Notes: generated from the sequence alone by a model not told the origin. Numbered from the stretch's first letter, positions 18,782 to 28,682 are shown. The stretch is DNA of 64,000 bases from Olsenella uli (GCF_016899935.1 NZ_JACJJK010000007.1:44701-108700), one strand, 5' to 3'. Numbers and translations: made by a program.

Positions 18782-20878
18782 TTAGGAAGCGCTTCCGCCG
18801 TTCTTGGCGACGATCTCGTCGCGAATGTTCTTCGGGACGGGCTCGTAGGAGTCGAACTGCATGGTGTAGCTCGCACGGCCCTGGGTCTGGGAGCGGAGGT
18901 CGGTGGCGTAGCCGAACATCTCGCCCAGCGGCACCTTGGCCTTGATGACCTTGGTGTCGCGACGGTCCTCCATGCCCTCGATCTTGCCGCGGCGGGAGGA
19001 GAGGTTGCCCATGACGTCGCCCATGTACTGCTCGGGCGTCTCGACCTCGACCTGCTCGACGGGCTCGAGGAGAATCGGGTCGGACTTCTTGAGGGCGTCC
19101 TTGATCGCCATGGAGCCGGCGATCTTGAAGGCGGCCTCGGAGGAGTCGACCTCGTGGTAGGAGCCGTCGATGAGCTTGACCTTGATGTCGACGACCGGGT
19201 AGCCGGCGATGACGCCACTCTCGAGCGCCTCCTGGATGCCCTTGTCGATGGAGGGGATGTACTCCTTCGGGATCACGCCGCCGACGATGGCGTTCTCGAA
19301 CTCGTAGCCCTTGCCCTCCTCGTTGGGCTCCATGTCGATGATCGCGTGACCGTACTGGCCGCGACCGCCGGACTGGCGGACGAACTTGCCCTCGGCGTGC
19401 ATGACGGCCTTGCCAGCGGTCTCGCGGTAGGCGACCTGCGGCTTGCCGACGTTGGCGTCAACCTTGAACTCGCGGCGCAGACGGTCAACGATGATCTCCA
19501 GGTGCAGCTCGCCCATGCCGGAGATGATGGTCTGACCGGTCTCGTGGTCGGTGTGGACCTGGAAGGTCGGGTCCTCCTCGGCGAGCTTGGCCAGGCCCAC
19601 GGACATCTTGTCCTGCTCGGCCTTGGTCTTGGGCTCCACGGCGACGGAGATGACCGGCGTCGCGAACTCGATGGACTCGAGGATGATCGGGTGCTTCTCG
19701 TCGCAGAGGGTCTCGCCCGTGGTGGTGTTCTTGAGGCCGACGCAGGCGACGATGTCACCGGCGGAGCAGTTGTCGCGGTCGACGCGCTCGTTGGCGTTCA
19801 TCTCGAGGATGCGGCCGAGGCGCTCGCGGTTGTCCTTGACCGAGTTGTAGACGTAGGAGCCCGCCTCCGCCTGACCGGAGTACACGCGGATGTAGGTGAG
19901 CTTGCCGACGTAGGGGTCGGTCATGATCTTGAAGGCGAGGGCCGCGAAGGGCTCCTTCGGGTCGGCATGACGGACCTCGGGCTCGCCCTTGAGGTTGGTG
20001 CCGTCGATCTCGGTGACGTCGAGCGGGCTCGGGAGGTAGTCCACGACGGCGTCGAGGAGCTCCTGGATGCCCTTGTTCTTGTAGGCGGAGCCCACGAAGA
20101 CGAGGTTGAGCTCGCCGGCGATGACGCCCTTGCGCAGGGCCGCCTTGAGCATGTCGACGTCGATCTCGGCCTCCTCGAGCACGGCCTCCATGATCTCGTC
20201 GGAGAAGTTGGAGGCGGCGTCGAGCAGCTCCTCGCGCTTCTCCTGGGCGAGGTCCACGAACTCGTCGGGGATGGCGTCCATGGGCTCGGGGTAGATCATG
20301 CCCTTGGCGTCCTCCTTGAAGTCCCAGGCGGTCATGGTGACCAGGTCCACGAGACCCCAGAAGTTGGACTCGGCGCCCATCGGGATCTGGGCCGCCACGG
20401 CGTTGGCGTGCAGGCGGTCCTTCATGGTCTCGATGGCGTGGAAGAAGTCGGCGCCCACGCGGTCGTACTTGTTGATGAAGGCGATGCGGGGCACGCCGTA
20501 CGTGGTGGCCTGACGCCAGACGGTCTCGGACTGCGGCTGGACGCCGGCGACGGCGTCGAAGACCGCCACGGCACCGTCGAGGACGCGCAGGCAGCGCTCG
20601 ACCTCGGACGTGAAGTCCACGTGACCCGGGGTGTCGATGATCTGGATGACGTGGTCCTTCCAGAAGCACGTGGTGGCCGCGGAGGTGATGGTCACGCCGC
20701 GCTCCTGCTCCTGGACCATCCAGTCCATGGTGGCGGCGCCGTCGTGGACCTCGCCGATCTTGTGGGTCTTGCCCGTGTAGTAGAGGATGCGCTCCGTCGT
20801 GGTGGTCTTGCCGGCGTCGATGTGGGCCATGATGCCGATGTTGCGGAGGTCCTCGAGCTTGTACTTAACCTTTGCCAT
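18782..20878 (-). CDS. fusA: Elongation factor G
   Basis: EF-G is the GTPase that drives translocation. The 698-residue protein has the G1 motif [19 protein letters not shown] near residue 17, switch [10 protein letters not shown], and G4 [10 protein letters not shown], followed by domains II to V. The length is standard and no internal defect is seen. Gap to rpsJ is 39 nt and to rpsG 24 nt. Confidence 0.98.
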   Translation of the reverse strand: MAKVKYKLEDLRNIGIMAHIDAGKTTTTERILYYTGKTHKIGEVHDGAATMDWMVQEQERGVTITSAATTCFWKDHVIQIIDTPGHVDFTSEVERCLRVLDGAVAVFDAVAGVQPQSETVWRQATTYGVPRIAFINKYDRVGADFFHAIETMKDRLHANAVAAQIPMGAESNFWGLVDLVTMTAWDFKEDAKGMIYPEPMDAIPDEFVDLAQEKREELLDAASNFSDEIMEAVLEEAEIDVDMLKAALRKGVIAGELNLVFVGSAYKNKGIQELLDAVVDYLPSPLDVTEIDGTNLKGEPEVRHADPKEPFAALAFKIMTDPYVGKLTYIRVYSGQAEAGSYVYNSVKDNRERLGRILEMNANERVDRDNCSAGDIVACVGLKNTTTGETLCDEKHPIILESIEFATPVISVAVEPKTKAEQDKMSVGLAKLAEEDPTFQVHTDHETGQTIISGMGELHLEIIVDRLRREFKVDANVGKPQVAYRETAGKAVMHAEGKFVRQSGGRGQYGHAIIDMEPNEEGKGYEFENAIVGGVIPKEYIPSIDKGIQEALESGVIAGYPVVDIKVKLIDGSYHEVDSSEAAFKIAGSMAIKDALKKSDPILLEPVEQVEVETPEQYMGDVMGNLSSRRGKIEGMEDRRDTKVIKAKVPLGEMFGYATDLRSQTQGRASYTMQFDSYEPVPKNIRDEIVAKNGGSAS

Positions 20879-20902
20879 GTGGCTTCTCCTCGGTCTCGCG
20901 GA

Positions 20903-21379
<477 letters not shown>

Positions 21380-21423
21380 GGTGTATCTCCTTCGGTGATG
21401 TGCGATCGGTTACGCGGCGTTTG

Positions 21424-21795
21424 CTACTTCGGGCGCTTGGTGCCGTAGCGGGAACGCGCCTTCTGGCGGTTCTGGACGGCGGCGCAGTCGTAGGCGCCAC
21501 GGATGATCTTGTAGCGGACACCGGGGAGGTCGCGCACGCGGCCGCCGCGGATGAGGACGATGGAGTGCTCCTGGAGGTTGTGGCCCTCGCCGGGGATGTA
21601 GGCGGTGACCTCGATGCCGTTCACGAGGCGCACACGGGCGACCTTACGAAGGGCGGAGTTCGGCTTCTTGGGGGTGGTGGTGAAGACGCGGGTGCAGACG
21701 CCGCGCTTCTGGGGGTTGTGCTGCAGGGCGGCGTTCTTGGACTTGGCCTTGACGCTCATGCGGCCCTTGCGGACCAGCTGGTTGATAGTAGGCAA
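21424..21795 (-). CDS. rpsL: 30S ribosomal protein S12
   Basis: S12 controls decoding accuracy. The start is a TTG after AAGGAG, giving 123 residues beginning (M)[11 protein letters not shown], the normal length. Lys43 in the loop [13 protein letters not shown] is present, but the second streptomycin-related position, Lys88 in most bacteria (GGRVKDLPG), is Arg here: the codon is CGC in GGRVRDLPG. In Mycobacterium tuberculosis K88R is a known streptomycin-resistance change, so the organism may be intrinsically less susceptible. Confidence 0.97.
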   Translation of the reverse strand: MPTINQLVRKGRMSVKAKSKNAALQHNPQKRGVCTRVFTTTPKKPNSALRKVARVRLVNGIEVTAYIPGEGHNLQEHSIVLIRGGRVRDLPGVRYKIIRGAYDCAAVQNRQKARSRYGTKRPK

Positions 21796-21886
21796 AGCTC
21801 TCTCCTTCTGTACTATCGACGACGTGCTCATTTACTCGTATTCAAGGGCCGAGCAGCACCTCTGCCCCGGATTGACGCGACGATGA

Positions 21887-21915
21887 ACGTTACGCGCATG
21901 AGGGCCTGTTGTCAA
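21887..21915 (-). promoter_or_regulatory. Promoter of the str operon (rpsL-rpsG-fusA-rpsJ)
   Basis: TTGACA, 17 nt, TAACGT on the minus strand, about 90 nt before rpsL. The -35 is consensus. It lies in the 237-nt gap downstream of which the str operon starts. Confidence 0.8.
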
Positions 21916-21927
21916 AACGCCACGGTC

Positions 21928-21941
21928 CCGGGCGTATCCAT
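21928..21941 (-). promoter_or_regulatory. ATGGATACGCCCGG element, str operon
   Basis: Lies 12 nt upstream of the consensus -35 of the rpsL promoter. The same 14-mer lies 14 nt upstream of the -35 of the tRNA-tuf promoter. It could be an activator site or an upstream promoter element. Confidence 0.6.
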
Positions 21942-22032
21942 TCTCCACGAGGCGTTCACGCGCGGCGAGAAGGGCCGGTGGCCGTGACGCCGCCGAGACG
22001 CGCCGTCGCGCCGCGCCCGCTCGGCGCTCGCC

Positions 22033-23115
22033 CTAGGCGTTGTTCCCCCGGTTCTTAAACCTGACGTGCGGGGTCGGTTCGTCTATCCGCCGGTACTCAT
22101 AGTGGAGGTCGAAGACGTTGTCCTCGTTGGGCACGGCGCCGTACTGGGAGCGAAACTCCTCCTTCTTCTCGGCGCTCGCCCACGGCGCATACATGCGCGA
22201 GACGCAGCCGTTCTCGTCGTACTCGAGGCAGACGCGGTCAAAGTAGAGATCGGGCGGGTCGACATAACCCCACGAGCCGTCCGGTGAGGAGATCGCGGTC
22301 ACGCGTCCCCGGGAGTCGCGCTCAAGGGAGAACGTCGTATCGAGCTCTGCGGAGCCGTCCATGTTGTAGAGGACGTAGCGGCTCAGAAACCCGTCTTCGT
22401 ATTGGTAGCTTCCGGACATACCTCCACCCCTCCAGTAGAACACGTTGGAGGTCCGGTTGCCCCGTGCGTCATAGCTGAGCTCGCTCGTTCTGGTGCCGTC
22501 CGCGTCGAAGTACGCGATGGCGCACGAACCGTCGTCGGTATAGGAGTACTCGGCCCAGTTGCCCTCCGAGGAAGTGCTCTTCACGATGCGGTCCTGCTCG
22601 TCATAGACGTTTGTCTCTGACCACTCGCCCGCCGCCCCGGTCGCACCGGTCACGTTTCCTTTGTCATCAAGGCTGTAGGTCGTGCGCTCCCCGCCGCCGT
22701 TTGTCTCGCTCAGTGTTGCCCCGCGATCGGAGAGCTCGATGGTCAGGTCCTTTAGCGACCAGGTCGTCCTAGTGGGGGCGACGCTTACGGCCGTCTCCAT
22801 GTTCGTCGCCATCGCGTCGCCCAATGCGGAGTCTTCGATTGCCTGCGGGTTGGTCCAGACCGGCTGCGAGCTGGTACGAACGTACACCGGCTCCGGGCGG
22901 AGGAGGAACCACCAAGCCGCGACGCCGCCGCCGGCGAGAAGGGCGACGAGGGCGATCACCGCAGCGACGACGGGGGCGCGGCGGCGCTTCCTGGGCTGCG
23001 GGGCCGGAGCCGGGGCGGGCGCCGGGCCGGCACTCTTCTCGCCGAGCCGCGCGCCGCAGGAGGCACAGAACTTGGCTCCGTCGGGGAGCCGGGACCCGCA
23101 GCGGGGACAGAACAT
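22033..23115 (-). CDS. Zinc-ribbon, single-span membrane protein with YD-like repeats (paralogue 1)
   Basis: A 360-residue protein of unknown function. MFCPRCGSRLPDGAKFCASC forms an N-terminal zinc ribbon (Cys 3, 6, 18, 21), followed by an alanine-proline linker, a basic KRRR stop and one membrane span (about 49-73). The outer part has repeated motifs of the form Y-D-x-x-G-x-x-T (for example SLDDKGNVTG, SYDARGNRTS, EDGFLSRY), which resemble weak RHS/YD repeats. The start follows AGGAGG. The N-terminal 75 residues are nearly identical to those of the gene at 23454, showing a recent tandem duplication with a diverged outer domain. Confidence 0.8.
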   Translation of the reverse strand: MFCPRCGSRLPDGAKFCASCGARLGEKSAGPAPAPAPAPQPRKRRRAPVVAAVIALVALLAGGGVAAWWFLLRPEPVYVRTSSQPVWTNPQAIEDSALGDAMATNMETAVSVAPTRTTWSLKDLTIELSDRGATLSETNGGGERTTYSLDDKGNVTGATGAAGEWSETNVYDEQDRIVKSTSSEGNWAEYSYTDDGSCAIAYFDADGTRTSELSYDARGNRTSNVFYWRGGGMSGSYQYEDGFLSRYVLYNMDGSAELDTTFSLERDSRGRVTAISSPDGSWGYVDPPDLYFDRVCLEYDENGCVSRMYAPWASAEKKEEFRSQYGAVPNEDNVFDLHYEYRRIDEPTPHVRFKNRGNNA

Positions 23116-23190
23116 GGTTGCCTCCTTGATTCGATGCGTTTGCACCACGATAGCCCCAGCTGCCCCGGCAACGTCGACCACGTCGGCGAG

Positions 23191-23338
23191 CGGAGGTTGT
23201 GCGCATAGTCGGAGGTTATGCGCACGGGCGCAACGGCACGTTCTTCTCCCCACATCATTTACCTGCTGTTTTGCAAGCACACAAGCAGTGCATAACCTTC
23301 GGCAGCGCGCATAACCTGAGCGAGTGCGCACAATCTGT
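23191..23338. repeat. Array of five TGCGCAYAACCT words at 19-nt pitch, inverted halves
   Basis: Two words in reverse complement (AGGTTGTGCGCA at 23194 and AGGTTATGCGCA at 23213) and three forward (23287, 23306 and 23325). Neighbouring words are exactly 19 nt apart in both halves. The middle has a TTCTTCTCC string and a small CTGCT/AGCAG pair. It lies in the 338-nt gap between the two zinc-ribbon paralogues; I see no gene. Confidence 0.8.
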
Positions 23339-23453
23339 CCTCGCCAACCACTCGGATTTGCCTCGACGAACAGACCAGCACGCAAAAGCTGCATGCGAGC
23401 GTTCTTGTCGCCGCCGAAATGCACTCTCGGCGGCGAGGGGCGGCGCCGACCGG

Positions 23454-24569
23454 CTACGACAGCAGGCTCTTCCCGCCCAAGAGGCGCACGAGCGGCGTGG
23501 GGTTGTCGATGCGCTCGTACTCAAGGCGGTAGTCGTAGACGTTCTCCGTGTCCGGCACGCCCGGGGTGTCGCCGTCCGAGAAGACCTGCCACGCGTCCGG
23601 GCTCTTCCAGGGGGCATAGCACCTGCTGATGTTGCCGTTCTCGTCGTACTCGAAGCAGATGCGGTCGTAGTAGTCCAGGCCGAAGATTGACGCCCGGCTC
23701 GTGTCTCCACTGGCGGACAGCGCGACCTCCGCGACCCGTCCCTGCCCGTCTCTGCGCAGCGTACCCGTGACCTGAGCCTCAACGGTTCCGTCGCTGCCCA
23801 CCCAGGACGCATTCGTGAGGAACCCATCCTCATAGCTCAGCTCGAGCGTCGCATCGGGGGAATCATATGAAGTGACCCGCGACACCATCTTGCCATCCGA
23901 GCCAAACTGAGCCCTATCAAGCACACCGCCGTCCTCGTCGACGGTTACGTAGGAGTACGACCCGTCATCGCCGTAGGAATAGGTCGTTCGGCCGCCGCCC
24001 AGGCCCGAAACCACGACCGGCCTCTGCTGGTCGTCATAGGTGATGTCGACGCTCACGCCGTCCATGGAGCGCGATGAGGTGTTGCCGCACTCGTCGAGGC
24101 CGTAGCCATACGTCTCCGACTGAGCGCCATCCATCAATGCAAACGTCTGTGTGCGCGACATGAGGGCGCCGCGCTCGGAATAATCGTTCTCCCAGTTGAA
24201 CGCGTTACTCGTATCGAGGCCGGGCACAATGTAGATGTTGCAGCAAACGCTGGAAGGCACGAGAGCCCCCGCCATGAAGGTCTCGATTCCGGCAGATGAG
24301 GACGTTTTCAGGACATATTCCGACTTCGTGCACACGTACACCGGCTTCGGGCGGAGGAGGAACCACCAGGCAGCGACGCCGCCGCCGGCGAGAAGGGCGA
24401 CGAGGGCGATCACCGCAGCGACGACGGGGGCGCGGCGGCGCCTCTTGGGCTGCGGGGCCGGAGCCGGGGCGGGCGCCGGGCCGACGCTCTTCTCGCCGAG
24501 CTGCGTCCCGCAGGAGGCGCAGAACTTGGCTCCGTCAGGGAGCCGGGACCCGCAGCGAGGACAGAACAT
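23454..24569 (-). CDS. Zinc-ribbon, single-span membrane protein with YD-like repeats (paralogue 2)
   Basis: A 371-residue paralogue of the preceding gene: the same MFCPRCGSRLPDGAKFCASC ribbon, the same linker and membrane span, then a diverged outer part with SYGDDGSYSYVTVDEDGGVL, SYEDGFLTN and FEYDENGNISRCYAPW. Identity continues about 40 nt upstream of the ATG (GCTATCGTGGTGCAAACGCA), so the duplication included the translation start region. The conserved C-terminal YEYRRID/LEYERID segment ends both proteins. Possible roles are surface sensing or envelope binding; nothing specific can be assigned. Confidence 0.8.
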   Translation of the reverse strand: MFCPRCGSRLPDGAKFCASCGTQLGEKSVGPAPAPAPAPQPKRRRRAPVVAAVIALVALLAGGGVAAWWFLLRPKPVYVCTKSEYVLKTSSSAGIETFMAGALVPSSVCCNIYIVPGLDTSNAFNWENDYSERGALMSRTQTFALMDGAQSETYGYGLDECGNTSSRSMDGVSVDITYDDQQRPVVVSGLGGGRTTYSYGDDGSYSYVTVDEDGGVLDRAQFGSDGKMVSRVTSYDSPDATLELSYEDGFLTNASWVGSDGTVEAQVTGTLRRDGQGRVAEVALSASGDTSRASIFGLDYYDRICFEYDENGNISRCYAPWKSPDAWQVFSDGDTPGVPDTENVYDYRLEYERIDNPTPLVRLLGGKSLLS

Positions 24570-24667
24570 GGTTGCCTCCCTTATCGCGATGCGTTTGCAC
24601 CACGATAGCGCCGCTCGCCCCGGCGGCACCGGAGGCGTCGGCGGGCGGTCGCCGCGACGCACAAACG

Positions 24668-24736
24668 CCGAGGCGGAGCATCCGCGGAAAACAGGGGCCT
24701 CAAAGGGGCCATTTTTCCGCAGATGCTCCGCCTCGG
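24668..24736. terminator. Terminator of the fatty-acid operon
   Basis: Arms CCGAGGCGGAGCATC-x-GCGGAAAA and their complement make a stem of about 24 bp with an internal GGGGCC pair, 48 nt beyond the degV-like stop. The T-run is inside the arm rather than after it, so it may act as a bidirectional terminator. Confidence 0.65.
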
Positions 24737-24783
24737 TGACGGGATGAATACGGCGGGCGAGAAGGACGCGTGGCTCGCGGCGG

Positions 24784-25602
24784 CTACGCCCAGGAGAGGC
24801 CGACGGCGCCGACGCCGAGGTGCTTGGCGAGCACCGGGCCGCCGTCCTTGACGCGCAGGTGGGCCTCCGGGAAGCGCTCGCGCGCGGCGAGCAGGACCTC
24901 GCGGGCCTCGACGCCGCGCGGGCCGAAGTGCGAGACCAAAAGCTCGGTCGTCCCCGCCGGGATGCGGTCGGCCATCGCCGCCGCCATGCCGCGCGCGCCG
25001 CGGCCGTCGGCGAGCTTGACGATGCCGCCCTCGCTGAGGGCCATCACCGGGTAGCGGTTGAGCTTGGTCGCCACCGCGCGGCGAATCGCGCCGAGCCGGC
25101 CGCTGCGGGAGAGGGCCGCCATGTCGGGCACGGAGAAGACGATGCGCGTGGAGGCGCGCAGCTCCGTCAGCGCGGCCACGATCTTCTCGACCGTCTCGCC
25201 GGCATTGGCGAGCGCGCGGGCCCGGCGGACGAGAAACTCGAGCGCGCCGGCGGTCTCCCAGGAGTCAAAGACGGTCACGCGCGGGTCGGCCACGGCCTCG
25301 GCGGCCTGCTCGGCGCTGCGGAACGCGCCGGAGAGCCGCGAGGAGATCGTGAGGCAGAGCACGTTGTTCCCGGCGTCGAGGTGACGGCGGAACGCGCGCT
25401 CGAAGGCGGACGGGCGCACGGCCTCGGTGGTCACCAGGCCGCCGCCGGAAAGCGCCGGCGCGTAGTCGCCGTTCTCGCCGACGAAGCCCTCGGCGTGGCG
25501 GACGCCGCCGGCGGCGTAGCCCATCGGCAGCACGTCGACGCCGAGCTCGGCGGCCTCGTTGCGGGTGAGGCCGCAGGTGGAGTCGGTGACTAGAGCGAGC
25601 AT
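24784..25602 (-). CDS. DegV family fatty-acid-binding protein (FakB-like)
   Basis: A 272-residue DegV-fold protein beginning MLALVTDSTCGLTRNEAAEL, with the DST and SSRLSGAFRSAEQAA motifs that hold the fatty-acid carboxylate in FakB proteins, and a conserved C-terminal ELLVSHFGPRG. FakB proteins present exogenous fatty acids to the kinase FakA. Here the gene overlaps accDA by 13 nt at the end of the fatty-acid synthesis operon, which supports a lipid role. FakA is not in the window. Confidence 0.85.
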   Translation of the reverse strand: MLALVTDSTCGLTRNEAAELGVDVLPMGYAAGGVRHAEGFVGENGDYAPALSGGGLVTTEAVRPSAFERAFRRHLDAGNNVLCLTISSRLSGAFRSAEQAAEAVADPRVTVFDSWETAGALEFLVRRARALANAGETVEKIVAALTELRASTRIVFSVPDMAALSRSGRLGAIRRAVATKLNRYPVMALSEGGIVKLADGRGARGMAAAMADRIPAGTTELLVSHFGPRGVEAREVLLAARERFPEAHLRVKDGGPVLAKHLGVGAVGLSWA

Positions 25603-27311
25603 GTGCGGTCGCCTCCCATCGCGCGGAACTTGTCGTAGCGGCGCGCCACGAGCTCGTCGGCGGTAAGGCCGGAGAGCTCGTCGAGCGCGAGCTCCACCTC
25701 GCGCACGAGGTCGTGGGCGAGCTCGGTGTGCGTGAGGCCGAGGTCGGCCACCACGCCGTCGATGAGGCCCAGCTTGGAGAGGTCATCGGCCGTGATGCGC
25801 AGGGCGGCGGCGGCCTCGTCCGCGCGCTTGGTGTCCTTCCAGAGAATCGACGCGCAGCCCTCGGGGCTCACCACGGAGTACGCAGCGCTGCCGAGCATGT
25901 AGACGCGGTCGGCCACGGCGAGCGCCAGCGCGCCGCCCGAGCCGCCCTCGCCCACCACCACACTCACGATCGGCGTGCGCAGGCCGCTCATCGCCACGAG
26001 ATTGGTCGCGATGGCCTCGCCCTGGCCGCGCTCCTCGGCCCCGATGCCGCAGTAGGCGCCGGAGGTGTCCACGAGGCAGACCACGGGCCGGCCGAACTTC
26101 TCGGCCTGGCGCATGAGGCGCAGGGCCTTGCGGTAGCCCTCGGGGTGCGCCATGCCAAAGTTGCGGCGCACGCGCTCCTTGGTAGTGTTACCGCGCTCGA
26201 TGGCGATCACGGTCATGACGCGCTCGCCCTTCCAGGCGATGCCCGCCACAACGGCGGCGTCATCGGCGTAGAGGCGGTCGCCGTGGAGCTCCACGAAGCC
26301 GTCCCAGCCGCGCTCGATCAGCTCCAGCGCCGTGGCGCGCTCCGTGGAGCGCGTGAGCTTGACGATGTCGTAGGCGCTCTCGGGCTCCGGCGTGCGCTTG
26401 GGCCGCGCGCCGCGGCCGCGTCGGGGCTCCTCGTGCGCGAGCGCGTGGGGCGCGCCGGCGGCCGGGACCTCGCCCGCGTGCAGGGCGAGCAGCTCGGAGA
26501 TCGTGGCCACCAGGTCGCGGCGCTCCACGATGAGGTCGCAGAAGCCGTGCTCGAGCAGGAACTCGGAGCGCTGGAAGCCGGCGGGCAGCTTCTTGTGCGT
26601 GGTCTGCTCGATCACGCGCGGGCCGGCAAAGGCCACCAGGGCCCCGGGCTCGGCGAGGATGACGTCGCCCTCCATGGCAAAGCTCGCGGTGACGCCGCCG
26701 GTGGTGGGGTCGGTGAGCACGGTGAGGTAGAGCAGGCCGCGCTCGCCGTGGCGCCGCACGGCCGCCGAGACCTTGGCCATCTGCATGAGCGAGGTCGTGC
26801 CCTCCTGCATGCGGGCGCCGCCGGAGACGGTGAAGCCCACGACCGGCAGGCCGAGCTCGGTGGCCCGCTCGAACGTGCGGCAGATCTTCTCGCCCACCAC
26901 GGAGCCCATCGAGCCCATCATGAAGTCGGCGTTCATGAAGAAGAGGGCGCAGTCGTGGCCGCCCACGCGCCCGCGGCCACAGACCACGGCGTCGTTCTCG
27001 TGGCTCTTCTCGCGCGCAGCCTCGAGCTTCTCCACGTAGCCGGGGAACTCCAGGAAGTCCGTGGCGGCGAGCTCGCGGTCCCATTCCTCGAAGGTCCCGG
27101 CGTCCACCGTCATACGCATGCGCTTGCGCCCGGAGACGCGCAGGTGACGTCCACAGCGCGGGCACACGTCGAGGTTCTCGGCAAACTTGGACTGGTCGAT
27201 CACCCTACGGCACCCGGGGCACTTGACCAGGATGTGGCGCTCGGGGAGCTCCGCGGCGACCTCGGTCACCGGGCTCTCGAGCGTGTTGACGCTCTTCTCG
27301 CGCTTACTCAT
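25590..27311 (-). CDS. accDA: Acetyl-CoA carboxylase carboxyltransferase, fused beta-alpha subunits
   Basis: A single 573-residue protein carries both carboxyltransferase subunits that in most bacteria are separate. Residues 1-300 are AccD-like, with the zinc ribbon Cys31, Cys34, Cys50, Cys53 and the SGGARMQEG oxyanion region; an alanine/arginine-rich linker follows; from about 320 the AccA part has RNFGMAHPEGYRKALRLM, VDTSGAYCGIGAEERGQGEA and GEGGSGGALA. The enzyme transfers the carboxyl group from biotin to acetyl-CoA to give malonyl-CoA. It overlaps accC by 8 nt and the degV-like gene by 13 nt. Confidence 0.96.
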   Translation of the reverse strand: MSKREKSVNTLESPVTEVAAELPERHILVKCPGCRRVIDQSKFAENLDVCPRCGRHLRVSGRKRMRMTVDAGTFEEWDRELAATDFLEFPGYVEKLEAAREKSHENDAVVCGRGRVGGHDCALFFMNADFMMGSMGSVVGEKICRTFERATELGLPVVGFTVSGGARMQEGTTSLMQMAKVSAAVRRHGERGLLYLTVLTDPTTGGVTASFAMEGDVILAEPGALVAFAGPRVIEQTTHKKLPAGFQRSEFLLEHGFCDLIVERRDLVATISELLALHAGEVPAAGAPHALAHEEPRRGRGARPKRTPEPESAYDIVKLTRSTERATALELIERGWDGFVELHGDRLYADDAAVVAGIAWKGERVMTVIAIERGNTTKERVRRNFGMAHPEGYRKALRLMRQAEKFGRPVVCLVDTSGAYCGIGAEERGQGEAIATNLVAMSGLRTPIVSVVVGEGGSGGALALAVADRVYMLGSAAYSVVSPEGCASILWKDTKRADEAAAALRITADDLSKLGLIDGVVADLGLTHTELAHDLVREVELALDELSGLTADELVARRYDKFRAMGGDRTCSL

Positions 27312-28641
27312 AGAGGTGCTCCATCAGGTTGGTGTGGTAGTTGCCGGAGACGAACTCGGGGTTGGAGAGGATGTCGAGGTGCAGCTCGCTGTTCTCGGCC
27401 ACGCCCTCCACGACCAGCTCGCCGAGGGCGGAGCGCATCTTGCGGATGGCCTCCTCGCGCGTGGACGAGCAGACGATGAGCTTGCCGAGCAGCGAGTCGT
27501 AGTAGGGCGGCACGACGGCGCCCACGTAGAGCGCGGAGTCAAAGCGCACCTGCGGGCCGCCGGGGACGTGCAGCATCGTGACCTCGCCGCAGGACGGGAG
27601 GAAGTCCGGGGTCTCGGCGTTGATGCGGCACTCGATGGCATGGCCGGTCGCGTCGATGTTGCCGGCCGAGAAGGGCAGCTCGGCGCCAGCCGCCACGCGC
27701 AGCTGCCACTTGACGAGGTCGACGCCGCTCACGAACTCCGTGACCGGGTGCTCCACCTGCAGGCGCGTGTTCATCTCCATGAAGTAGAAGTTGCCGTCGT
27801 CGGCGAAGAGGAACTCGATCGTGCCCACGCCCACGTAGCCCACGGCGCGCGTGAGGTCGCGGGCGGCCTTGTGCATGCGCTCGCGGACGCCGGGGTGCGC
27901 GTCCAGGCACGGCGCCGGGCTCTCCTCCACGAGCTTCTGGTTGCGGCGCTGCACGGAGCACTCGCGCTCGCCGAGGGAGACCACGTTGCCGTGGGCGTCG
28001 GCCAGGACCTGCACCTCCACGTGGTGCGCGGGCGAGACGAACTTCTCCATGTAGCACTCACCGTCGCCGAAGGCGGCCTCGGCCTCGGCGTGCGCCTCGG
28101 TGAAGGCCTTGCCGGCGTCGGCGGGGTCCTCGACCTTGCGGATGCCGCGGCCGCCGCCGCCCGAGCGGGCCTTGATGAGCACGGGGCAGCCGATCCGGGC
28201 GGCCTCGCGCTCGGCCTCCTCGGCGCTCGCGAGCAGGTCGCAGCCCGGGACGATGGGCACGCCGGCCTCGCGCGCGGTGCGGCGCGCGGCGTCCTTGTCG
28301 CCCATGCGGTCGATGACGTCGGGGTCGGGGCCGATGAACACGAGCCCGCACTCCTGGCACTCGCGGGCGAAGTGCGAGTTCTCCGAGAAGAACCCGTAGC
28401 CCGGGTGGATGGCCTTGGCGCCGGACTGCAGCGCCACCGTGATGATGGCGTCCTCGTTGAGGTAGCTGTCCGCCGGGCGCGGGCCGCCGATGCAGTAGGC
28501 CTCGTCGGCGAGGGCCACGTGCAGGGCCTCGGCGTCGGCCGTGGAGTAGATGGCCACGGTCTTGACGCCCATCTCCTTGCAGGCCCGGATCACGCGGACC
28601 GCGATCTCGCCGCGGTTTGCAATGAGGATCTTGTCGAACAT
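27304..28641 (-). CDS. accC: Biotin carboxylase subunit of acetyl-CoA carboxylase
   Basis: It carboxylates the biotin on AccB using ATP and bicarbonate. The 445-residue ATP-grasp protein starts MFDKILIANRGEIAVRVIRA after GGGAGG, and has the glycine-rich ARSGGGGRGIRKV loop and the MNTRLQVEHPVTE catalytic segment. A longer reading upstream only covers fabZ in another frame and is rejected. Confidence 0.97.
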   Translation of the reverse strand: MFDKILIANRGEIAVRVIRACKEMGVKTVAIYSTADAEALHVALADEAYCIGGPRPADSYLNEDAIITVALQSGAKAIHPGYGFFSENSHFARECQECGLVFIGPDPDVIDRMGDKDAARRTAREAGVPIVPGCDLLASAEEAEREAARIGCPVLIKARSGGGGRGIRKVEDPADAGKAFTEAHAEAEAAFGDGECYMEKFVSPAHHVEVQVLADAHGNVVSLGERECSVQRRNQKLVEESPAPCLDAHPGVRERMHKAARDLTRAVGYVGVGTIEFLFADDGNFYFMEMNTRLQVEHPVTEFVSGVDLVKWQLRVAAGAELPFSAGNIDATGHAIECRINAETPDFLPSCGEVTMLHVPGGPQVRFDSALYVGAVVPPYYDSLLGKLIVCSSTREEAIRKMRSALGELVVEGVAENSELHLDILSNPEFVSGNYHTNLMEHLYE

Positions 28642-28682
28642 CGTCGCCTCCCGGCGTCTTGACGTTTTTCTCGGCCGGTGGC

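Noticed and set aside
22033..23424. Longer first zinc-ribbon protein starting at 23424
   Set aside because: The extra 103 residues would run through the 19-nt-pitch array; the ATG at 23115 has AGGAGG and gives the N-terminus shared with the paralogue.
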